From Deltaproteobacteria bacterium (GTDB taxonomy: Bacteria; Myxococcota_A; UBA796; UBA2385): 5,555 nt of DNA. Positions 1-4,925 of the stretch are shown here, one piece after another. The first letter of the stretch is position 1. Each line of letters begins with the position of its first letter. The stretch is from positions 1 to 5,555 of the forward strand of contig JAERSX010000251.1 of the NCBI GenBank assembly GCA_016845285.1, in the 5' to 3' direction. The notes below the pieces were generated by a model. The model worked only from the letters and a program-made list of their open reading frames with translations, searched no databases and had not been told where the DNA came from. The position numbers and the translations under genes were made by a program.

Positions 1-68
1 ACGGTGGATTGCACTACTACTCCGCCGAGGTCTCGGCTAAGATCTTCGTAGCTGGCCGCTCTGGCTGA
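1..68 (+). CDS. C-terminal tail of an unidentified gene (partial, 5' end outside window)
   Basis: In the frame that begins at base 3 an open frame runs from the left edge to a TGA at 66-68. It encodes about 21 residues ending in GLHYYSAEVSAKIFVAGRSG. Most third positions are G or C, as in the other genes here, and the other two forward frames meet stops at 38-40 and 49-51. The Flp-type pilin gene starts 16 bases after this stop, so this could be an upstream gene of the same pilus locus, for example another pilin or a TadE-like protein. That is a guess from position only. The tail has no recognisable motif, and the fragment is too short to exclude a chance open frame. Confidence 0.4.
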   Translation, partial: GGLHYYSAEVSAKIFVAGRSG

Positions 69-72
69 GCAT

Positions 73-78
73 GGAGGA
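73..78 (+). promoter_or_regulatory. Ribosome binding site of the Flp-type pilin gene
   Basis: GGAGGA lies six bases upstream of the ATG at 85. It is a near-perfect anti-16S match with suitable spacing, and it decides between that ATG and the out-of-frame ATG at 71, which overlaps the site itself. Confidence 0.75.
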
Positions 79-84
79 CCCGCG

Positions 85-255
85 ATGCGCACGTTGCTTC
101 CCGTCGAGCACCATCGCCGTGGCTCCACACAGAGCGAGTACGCCCTCCTCATCGGCTTGGTCAGCGTGGGCACCATGATCGCCCTCACCGCCTTCTCCGA
201 CGCAGCCAGCGACCTCTGGCTCTTCGTGAGCACGGTCATCCTCGACGCCATCTGA
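85..255 (+). CDS. Flp/Tad-type (type IVb) prepilin, small major-pilin-like protein
   Basis: This 56-residue protein has the hallmarks of a Flp prepilin. The short basic leader (residues 1-13, with HHRRG) ends in Gly13. It is followed by S-T-Q-S-E-Y, which is the G|XXXXEY processing site cut and N-methylated by the TadV-type prepilin peptidase, with Glu18 and Tyr19 as the invariant pair. A hydrophobic helix follows (residues 20-37, ALLIGLVSVGTMIALTAF), then a short tail that is again hydrophobic (DLWLFVSTVILDAI). The predicted mature pilin has 43 residues, a usual size for Flp subunits. In the family these assemble through the inner-membrane Tad machinery into thin adhesive fibres. The start is fixed by a strong GGAGGA site. 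No Tad ATPase, secretin or TadV gene is in the window. They may lie to the left, or this may be an orphan pilin gene. The assignment rests on motif and architecture only. Confidence 0.85.
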   Translation: MRTLLPVEHHRRGSTQSEYALLIGLVSVGTMIALTAFSDAASDLWLFVSTVILDAI

Positions 256-280
256 GCTTCGTCGGCGCCCGACGCTCAGG
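251..280. terminator. Candidate bidirectional terminator hairpin between convergent genes
   Basis: TCTGAGC (251-257) pairs with GCTCAGG (274-280) with one G-T wobble. After a 3-base bulge (TTC, 258-260), GTCGG (261-265) pairs with CCGAC (269-273) around a CGC loop. The stop codons of the pilin gene (253-255) and of the minus-strand amidase gene (276-278) face each other across the outer stem. There is no T-run on either side, so this is not a classical intrinsic terminator. It may instead slow polymerase or protect both 3' ends. Confidence 0.4.
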
Positions 281-1034
281 GTGCCCCCAGAACGTCGATC
301 AGGGCCTGTGCCAGGGCGAGCGCGGCTGCGTCTCGTGTGCCCGCTTCCTGCCAGCGCGCCCACTCCTCGGGGTGCCAGGCGTGGTGGGTCTCGAAGATCA
401 CCGACGGCATGGTCGGACGTCGCAGCATGAAGAGACCGCGGCGGTCGATGAAGACGCCAGCGGACGTGTCGGCGTCGTAGGCATCGCCGTAGTCGGCGCC
501 ATCGTAGGCTGGAAGGCCCAGCCCGCTCATGCGTGCGGCCACCGCCCGCGCGAGGGCCCTGCGGGGGGCGACGACTCCCTCGGTCCCCTCGTCGCTGAAG
601 AGCACCGAGAAGCCTGGCTCGGCGGCGTTCTGCGGGCAGCTGCCTCGTCCTTCGACCTCCGTCTGGGTGCCGGCCCCTCGGCTGTCGGCGTGCAGGCTGA
701 CCAGCGCCTCGGCACCCCAGGCCGCCGCGGCATCGATGCGTGCGCGGTACTCGGCGCCTGCATCCTCGTCCCGCAGGTCCATGACCTCGAAGTGGCCCGT
801 GGCCAGGAGGGCATCGCGAAAGTGCGTGCCCAGGGCCCGGGTGAAGTCCTCCTCGTTGGTGCAGTCCGCGCTCTCGAGCCCAGAATTTCCGGTGTTTCCG
901 TGCCCGGGGTCGAGGGCCACCCGCCGCACTCCGAAGTCTTCGGGCACCGCCAGGGCTGTGGTGGTGAGGGTCGCGTCGGCGTCAGGCCAGGTGGGCGAGG
1001 CGAGGGCGAGGGGCACGAGGAGGGGCAGCAGCAT
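276..1034 (-). CDS. N-acetylmuramoyl-L-alanine amidase, Amidase_3 family, exported
   Basis: The 252-residue product is a zinc-dependent amidase that in this family cuts the bond between N-acetylmuramic acid and L-alanine in peptidoglycan. Residues 1-12 (MLLPLLVPLALA) form a short hydrophobic export signal that lacks the usual basic residues. The catalytic domain follows directly. VALDPGHG gives zinc ligand His45, NEEDF gives Glu61 or Glu62, VSLHAD gives His115, and VIFETHHAWHPEEW carries the catalytic Glu215. This is the full Amidase_3 set. Cys58 and Cys133 could form a disulfide in the periplasm. There is no SH3, LysM, SPOR or AMIN domain, so it is a minimal catalytic unit. The start is the ATG at 1032-1034. 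The only earlier in-frame ATG, at 1256, would run into the divergent lipoprotein gene and encodes an implausible leader. The Shine-Dalgarno match is weak. The gene converges on the pilin gene and diverges from the lipoprotein pair, so it is probably transcribed alone. Confidence 0.88.
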   Translation of the reverse strand: MLLPLLVPLALASPTWPDADATLTTTALAVPEDFGVRRVALDPGHGNTGNSGLESADCTNEEDFTRALGTHFRDALLATGHFEVMDLRDEDAGAEYRARIDAAAAWGAEALVSLHADSRGAGTQTEVEGRGSCPQNAAEPGFSVLFSDEGTEGVVAPRRALARAVAARMSGLGLPAYDGADYGDAYDADTSAGVFIDRRGLFMLRRPTMPSVIFETHHAWHPEEWARWQEAGTRDAAALALAQALIDVLGAP

Positions 1035-1061
1035 GGTGATCCCGGGTCGACGGTCGTGGAG

Positions 1062-1093
1062 ACCTTCACCCGCTGCGGGGGTTCCGTGAAGGT
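1062..1093. repeat. Perfect 8-bp inverted repeat upstream of the amidase start
   Basis: ACCTTCAC (1062-1069) and GTGAAGGT (1086-1093) are exact reverse complements separated by 16 bases, inside which CCGC and GCGG could add further pairing. On the minus strand the repeat ends 27 bases before the amidase ATG. It could therefore be a leader hairpin or a two-fold operator. Confidence 0.5.
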
Positions 1094-1094
1094 T

Positions 1095-1117
1095 GCTGGT
1101 GACAGGCCGTGACCAGC
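1095..1117. repeat. Inverted repeat with 9-bp arms, operator-like
   Basis: GCTGGTGAC (1095-1103) and GTGACCAGC (1109-1117) are reverse complements apart from one central G-G mismatch, around the 5-base spacer AGGCC. The pentamer GTGAC also recurs directly at 1099-1103 and 1109-1113. The arm and spacer lengths suit a dimeric repressor site. It is flanked by GGTTCC (1080-1085) and GGAACC (1123-1128), which are also complementary to each other. Confidence 0.4.
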
Positions 1118-1210
1118 TGCTGGGAACCTTGAGCCGCGCAGAGGCTCCGTGCGGGCAGATGGTAGGCCCCACGCGATACACGGCGTGCCAGGACCACCGT
1201 CCCCTTCTGT

Positions 1211-1216
1211 GGAGGT
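1211..1216 (+). promoter_or_regulatory. Ribosome binding site of the first lipoprotein gene
   Basis: GGAGGT ends five bases before the ATG at 1222. It is a strong Shine-Dalgarno match and selects this start over the in-frame ATGs further upstream at 1093 and 1159, whose translation would bury the lipoprotein signal peptide. Confidence 0.8.
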
Positions 1217-1221
1217 CCGAA

Positions 1222-2322
1222 ATGCTCCCGACACTCGTCCTTGCGCTCGCCGGCACCCTGCTCGGCTGTGGCCCGAAGGAACCCCCTCCCGAGCCCGTGA
1301 CGGTGGAGCCCAGCGCTGCGCCGATCCTGCCCTCACCGACCTCGACCAGCTACGCCTTGGGCGAGACCCGGCCCCGCGACCCCCTCGTGGCGGAGGTCGT
1401 GGGCGACCGCTTGCCCTGGCGGGAGTCGCTGGCAGGGGCGGCCACGGCGCTGGTCCTCGATGGGGGGCCGCCGTACAGCCTTGAGTCCGCGCGGTGGGCT
1501 GCAGTGCGCGCGGGGTACCCCCACCCGGTCGTCACCATCCTGGTGGGTGACGAGACCAAGGGCACCTTTCCAGACGAGCTCCCCGGTGCCATCGCCAGCC
1601 AGTTTGGGCCGGGTGACCACGTGGGTGTGGTGCGCGGACGCGTCGACGAGGTGGACCGCTGGGTGGTGCTCGTCGGAGACCCTCTTGTCTCCGATGCATC
1701 CGCGTTGGCCTCCTTCCCCCGAGAGCTGGCGGAGGGAGCCGCGTTGACCATTCCCCTGACTGGCGCGAGCTGGCAGCTGGTGTCGCCCACGGGTGCCATC
1801 CGGAGTGGCGCCGGACCCACCACCGGAAGCCTCGACGAGGGAGGAGAGTGGTGGTTCGAGCTCTTCACCGGAGAGAAGCGCGTCCTGGCCCTGCCACTCT
1901 TCGTCGGCATGCCGAGCCCGGAAGAGCCGCTGCTCGCGCTGCCCGGGGTTCCACCGTCCAGCGAGCAGGAGGTGCTCGACCAGGCCTTCGAGGCCCTCAC
2001 GCAGCTTCGCGCTGACTTCGAGCTGGCTCCACTGGAGCTGGACGCCACCCTCGGCACTCTGGCCAAGCAGCCTCTCGACACCCAGGTCGCTGGCACCTGG
2101 GACGGGGTGGCTGGCGCCGCTCGTCTCGAGGCTGCCGGCTTCGTCAACGGCGCCGGGCAGGTGGCTTGCACGGGCGAGACGACCCTCTACTGCCTGGACA
2201 CGCTCGTCACCCAAGGTCCGATGCGTGCCGCGCTGCTCGACCCGCGCATGCGGGTGATGGGTGCAGCTGCACGGCTCGTCGACGGTCGTGTTCACCTCGT
2301 CGTCAACCTGGCTGCCGAGTGA
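1222..2322 (+). CDS. Lipoprotein with degenerate CAP/SCP-like C-terminal domain
   Basis: The 366-residue protein begins with a type II signal peptide (MLPTLVLALAGTLLGC). The lipobox LLGC makes Cys16 the lipidated residue, and Gly17 rather than Asp follows it, which in the enterobacterial rule permits outer-membrane sorting. A Pro/Glu-rich linker (about 18-45) is followed by a region of unknown fold (about 55-175), a beta-rich segment (about 175-232, ending LPLFVGMPSPEEP) and a C-terminal domain (about 246-365). That last domain starts EALTQLRADFELAPLELD, like the first helix of CAP domains (YkwD/SCP/PR-1). The CAP histidines are not found: the SPGHR motif is replaced by QGPMRAALLDP. Cys316 and Cys324 may form a disulfide. 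The middle and C-terminal parts align by eye with the next gene, so the two are tandem paralogs. Function is unknown. It may be a binding or structural protein rather than an enzyme. The start is fixed by GGAGGT. Confidence 0.85.
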   Translation: MLPTLVLALAGTLLGCGPKEPPPEPVTVEPSAAPILPSPTSTSYALGETRPRDPLVAEVVGDRLPWRESLAGAATALVLDGGPPYSLESARWAAVRAGYPHPVVTILVGDETKGTFPDELPGAIASQFGPGDHVGVVRGRVDEVDRWVVLVGDPLVSDASALASFPRELAEGAALTIPLTGASWQLVSPTGAIRSGAGPTTGSLDEGGEWWFELFTGEKRVLALPLFVGMPSPEEPLLALPGVPPSSEQEVLDQAFEALTQLRADFELAPLELDATLGTLAKQPLDTQVAGTWDGVAGAARLEAAGFVNGAGQVACTGETTLYCLDTLVTQGPMRAALLDPRMRVMGAAARLVDGRVHLVVNLAAE

Positions 2323-3515
2323 GGTTGGCCGCCCTGCGTCTGGTCGCATGTCTCACGCTAGCGGGCTGTGGCCCGAAGGCGGCGCCCTCCGACGCGAGGC
2401 AGACCCGTCCTCCCCAGGTGCGCTTTCGACCCATCTCGCCGCCCACCGCCAACGCCGAGCTGCTCGTGGGCTCCGTGCCGGGTGGGCAGTGGGATGCAGG
2501 TCTGGCGACCGCCTGCACCGAGCTGTTGAGCATGGCCATGGAGCGCACAGCCAGCCTCGACCCGGGCTCCACCTCCCTCGCGGCGGCCCGCGCAGGCTTC
2601 CCGGGCCAGGCCCGATTCGCACGGGTGCTCAACGGCGGAGCCTTTCCCATCGACCTCGTCGACGCCATCGTCACCACGGCGGCCGCCCCTGTCGTCGACC
2701 TGGGCATGGCGGTGCGGACCTACGGCGACGGTACGGCGCTGTGGGTGATCGGCTGGGCTCCCCACCTGGCCGAGGTCGATCCGCTGCCCCGCGACCTCGA
2801 GCTGGACGACACGGTGGCCGTTCACGTCGAGCTCCCCGACACCTTCACCGATGCCCGCCTCTATGTCGCGCCGCCCGACCGCATCGTGCAGGAGCTCTCG
2901 CTGACACCTGGAGTGAACCGTTGGGTGGACCTCTTCCAGACGCCGGGCCCCTACCGGGTGGAGGTGGTGGGAGCCGACGCGAAGGCGGGGCAGGTGGTGT
3001 TGCTGTTCAGCCTCTTCGTGGGCGAGCCGCCGCCATCGCTCTCGCCGCTGACCGGGCTCTCGGGCCCCACGCCAGATCCTCGGGCCGCTGAGGAGCTCCT
3101 CTACGAACGGCTCGACACGCTGCGGGCCGACCACGGGCTCCGGCCCGTCACCCGCTTCCCACTCTTCGAGGGAGTGTCGCGTGAGCACAGCGCACTGATG
3201 GCTGCCCGCGGCGTGGTGGCACACACCCTGCCCGGGCTCACCGAGGGAGTCGCGGACCAGGCCGAAGCCATCGCCCATCCCCGTGCCGAGCACTTCGAGA
3301 GCGTGGCGGCCGCGCGCTCCGCCGAAGACGCCCTGGCCGTGGTCCTGGACTCCCCAGGCCACCGCAGCATGCTGCTCTGCGACACCTGCACGCATGTCGC
3401 CATCGGTGCCGCCCTCGAGCCCGTGCTCGATCGGCCACCCCGGCTCTTCGTGACCTGGGAGCTCCTCCGCTTCCCTCAGGGCGAGCCACAGCTCATACAC
3501 GACTGGCACAAGTAG
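2319..3515 (+). CDS. CAP-domain (SCP/YkwD-like) lipoprotein
   Basis: The 398-residue product starts at a GTG whose last two bases and the next form the TGA of the preceding gene (GTGA overlap). No Shine-Dalgarno is visible, so translational coupling is likely. The signal peptide MRLAALRLVACLTLAGC has the lipobox LAGC, with Cys17 lipidated and Gly-Pro-Lys following. After a linker come a region of unknown fold (about 45-165), a beta-rich, perhaps Ig-like segment (about 165-235) ending FSLFVGEPPP, and a CAP domain (about 256-386). In the CAP domain ERLDTLRADHGLRPV is the first helix. REHSALMA (His290), AHTLPG (His302), HFESVA (Glu327) and DSPGHRSMLL (His348) match the family's conserved His/Glu cavity, and LFVTWELLRF is the final strand. 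Cys354 and Cys357 are close together. Bacterial CAP proteins are mostly extracytoplasmic with poorly known activity, so no substrate is proposed. Without the GTG, longer versions would overlap the upstream gene and hide the lipobox. Confidence 0.85.
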   Translation: MRLAALRLVACLTLAGCGPKAAPSDARQTRPPQVRFRPISPPTANAELLVGSVPGGQWDAGLATACTELLSMAMERTASLDPGSTSLAAARAGFPGQARFARVLNGGAFPIDLVDAIVTTAAAPVVDLGMAVRTYGDGTALWVIGWAPHLAEVDPLPRDLELDDTVAVHVELPDTFTDARLYVAPPDRIVQELSLTPGVNRWVDLFQTPGPYRVEVVGADAKAGQVVLLFSLFVGEPPPSLSPLTGLSGPTPDPRAAEELLYERLDTLRADHGLRPVTRFPLFEGVSREHSALMAARGVVAHTLPGLTEGVADQAEAIAHPRAEHFESVAAARSAEDALAVVLDSPGHRSMLLCDTCTHVAIGAALEPVLDRPPRLFVTWELLRFPQGEPQLIHDWHK

Positions 3516-3541
3516 TTGTGGTCGAGGCAGCGGCCCTCATC

Positions 3542-3558
3542 GGGGTATAGCTAGCCCA
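3542..3558 (+). promoter_or_regulatory. Possible promoter -10 element just upstream of the radical SAM gene
   Basis: TATAGC (3546-3551) is one of the few AT-rich hexamers in the window and matches four of the six bases of the TATAAT consensus. It ends seven bases before the ATG at 3559, so a transcript from it would be nearly leaderless. No usable -35 box lies at 16-18 bp upstream and there is no good Shine-Dalgarno, only GGGG at 3542-3545. Read-through from the lipoprotein genes, 43 bp upstream, is the alternative. Confidence 0.25.
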
Positions 3559-4911
3559 ATGCGTGTGCTGTTGATCCAGGCCTTCACCGCCCTCGACATG
3601 GAGCTGGTGTACCCGATCGGCCTGTCCTATCTGGCCGCTCACCTCGATGATCATGAGGTCGACATCTTCGATCTCAACCTGCACCGCGATCGCCCTTTCG
3701 AGATGTTGGAGGCGGCGCTCCGAGGCTTTCGGCCCGATGTGGTGGGCATCTCGCTGCGAAACATGAAGGTCGGCATGCCCGATCGCTACACCGACGACTT
3801 CCAGCCACAGCAGGACACCATCGACAAGATCAAGGAGGTCTGCCCGGGCATCAAGGTCATCGCGGGCGGCACGGCCTTCAGCCTCTACGCCGAGGCCATG
3901 ATGAAGCGTGTGCCAGGCATCGATCTCGGCGTCTGGGGCGAGGCCGAGCATCGGTTTCCCCAGCTTCTCGAAAATCTCGAAGAGCCCGAGAAGATCGCTG
4001 GCATCTACCACCGCGTGGGCGACGAGATCTGCTACAGCGGTGCCCCGCCTCCGGTCGACTTTCGCGCGCTGCGTCCCCCCCGGAGGGCTCTGGTCCCCCA
4101 CGCCCCGTACGCAGCCTCCAGCTTCGTGAGCGTGGGTGTGCAGTCCAAGCGTGGCTGCGCCCTCCGCTGCGTCCACTGCTCTGACACCTTCCTGCTGGGC
4201 CACCAGGTCCGCATGCGGTCGGCGCGGCAGGTGGTCGACGAGATGCAGGAGATCGTCGAGGTCCACGGTGTCGACCAGCTCTTCTTCTGCGACCAGATCT
4301 TCAACATCCCCGTGGGCCACGCCATCGCCATCTGCGAGGAGATCGTCGATCGCGGGTTGCAGGTGAAGTGGTCTGCTTGGTTCAACGAGCACCGCAAGAC
4401 GCTGCCCGATGAGCTCATCCTGTGGCTCAAGCGCGCCGGCTGCGGGCTGCTGAGCTTCTCGCCCGATCACGTCGACGACCGGATGCTCAAGAACCTCGAC
4501 AAGAATTTTCGCCATTCGGACATGCTGTACACCATCGAGGTTGCCAAGAAGCACGACATGGACGTGGAGTACAGCTTCTTCCTGAACTCTCCGGGTGAAG
4601 ATCTTCAGAGCCTCTTCGCCATCCTCAGGTTCCTGACGCGGGCCAAGCTCACCCTGGGACCTCGACTGCGCATGTTCACCCTGCTGCTCATGCAGCCCAT
4701 CCGCATCTACCCCCACACGCGCCTGGCCGAGCTTGCCCGGGAACAGGGAATCATCCCCCCCGATCATGACCTCATCGAGGGCCAGTACTGGAACCCCGGC
4801 CACCTGCAGTATGCCGTCAAGGGAATCCAGAGCGGGGCGGGTGCGCTGTACCGGGCCCGTCGTCGATACCAGCGCTACACCGGCAATTCCACCGCAACCG
4901 TGACGCGCTGA
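3559..4911 (+). CDS. B12-binding-fold radical SAM enzyme, unknown substrate
   Basis: The 450-residue protein has the two-part layout of cobalamin-type radical SAM enzymes. Residues 1-145 form a Rossmann-like B12-binding domain: MRVLLIQAFT, then PIGLSYLAAHL, PDVVGISLRN, VIAGGTAFSLYAE and GVWGEAEHRFPQLL. The DxHxxG cobalamin-ligand motif of methionine synthase is absent, as is common in this class, so cobalamin binding is not proven. After a linker that includes IAGIYHRVGDEICYSG, the radical SAM barrel starts with KRGCALRCVHC. The CxxxCxxC cysteines (200, 204, 207) would hold the [4Fe-4S] cluster that cleaves S-adenosylmethionine. Later barrel elements are LFFCDQIFNI (241-250), SFSPDHVDDRMLKNLDK (299-315) and YSFFLNSPGED (338-348). 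The length is typical. Such enzymes methylate or rearrange lipids, cofactors, antibiotics and pigments, and I cannot say which applies here. The ATG gives the canonical family N-terminus, and the downstream ABC gene starts four bases after the stop, indicating an operon. Confidence 0.9.
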   Translation: MRVLLIQAFTALDMELVYPIGLSYLAAHLDDHEVDIFDLNLHRDRPFEMLEAALRGFRPDVVGISLRNMKVGMPDRYTDDFQPQQDTIDKIKEVCPGIKVIAGGTAFSLYAEAMMKRVPGIDLGVWGEAEHRFPQLLENLEEPEKIAGIYHRVGDEICYSGAPPPVDFRALRPPRRALVPHAPYAASSFVSVGVQSKRGCALRCVHCSDTFLLGHQVRMRSARQVVDEMQEIVEVHGVDQLFFCDQIFNIPVGHAIAICEEIVDRGLQVKWSAWFNEHRKTLPDELILWLKRAGCGLLSFSPDHVDDRMLKNLDKNFRHSDMLYTIEVAKKHDMDVEYSFFLNSPGEDLQSLFAILRFLTRAKLTLGPRLRMFTLLLMQPIRIYPHTRLAELAREQGIIPPDHDLIEGQYWNPGHLQYAVKGIQSGAGALYRARRRYQRYTGNSTATVTR

Positions 4912-4925
4912 GCCCATGGGCCGCG
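4904..4925 (+). promoter_or_regulatory. Hairpin enclosing the start codon of the ABC ATPase gene
   Basis: GCCCATGGGC (4912-4921) is a perfect 10-bp palindrome centred on the ATG. CGCG (4904-4907) can pair with CGCG (4922-4925) outside it, leaving the bases CTGA, which contain the upstream stop codon, as a bulge. The ATG would sit in the loop, and ribosomes ending the radical SAM gene would open the structure. This would tie the translation of the two genes together. It may also be chance in GC-rich sequence. Confidence 0.3.

Larger units (their letters stand above)
1035..1221. promoter_or_regulatory. Divergent intergenic region driving the amidase and the lipoprotein pair
   Basis: This 187-bp gap separates two divergent starts and must hold the promoter of at least one gene on each side. 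No convincing sigma-70 -35/-10 pair could be read on either strand. Its left half holds three inverted repeats: 1062-1069/1086-1093, 1095-1103/1109-1117 and 1080-1085/1123-1128. All lie within what would be the leader or promoter of the amidase. The right half up to the ribosome binding site at 1211 shows no clear structure. Confidence 0.5.

Noticed and set aside
372..1112. Plus-strand open frame of 246 codons opposite the amidase
   Set aside because: The minus strand carries the full Amidase_3 catalytic set. The plus-strand product is Gly/Arg/Ala-rich without domain features.
1035..1256. N-terminal extension of the amidase to an ATG at 1256
   Set aside because: The extra 74 residues resemble translated intergenic DNA, overlap the start and ribosome binding site of the divergent lipoprotein gene and would bury the hydrophobic export signal.
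2166..2318. N-terminal extension of the second lipoprotein to an ATG at 2166
   Set aside because: It would overlap the first lipoprotein gene by over 150 bases and place an Arg-rich stretch before the lipobox. The GTG at 2319 gives a normal signal peptide.
2358..3509. Minus-strand open frame of 383 codons opposite the second lipoprotein gene
   Set aside because: It is a shadow of a gene with a clear lipobox and CAP motifs, with no recognisable domain and no suitable ribosome binding site of its own.
3524..3538. GAGG/CCTC mini-stem after the second lipoprotein gene as a terminator
   Set aside because: There are only four base pairs, with no T-run. It is too weak to support a terminator, so read-through into the radical SAM gene remains possible.
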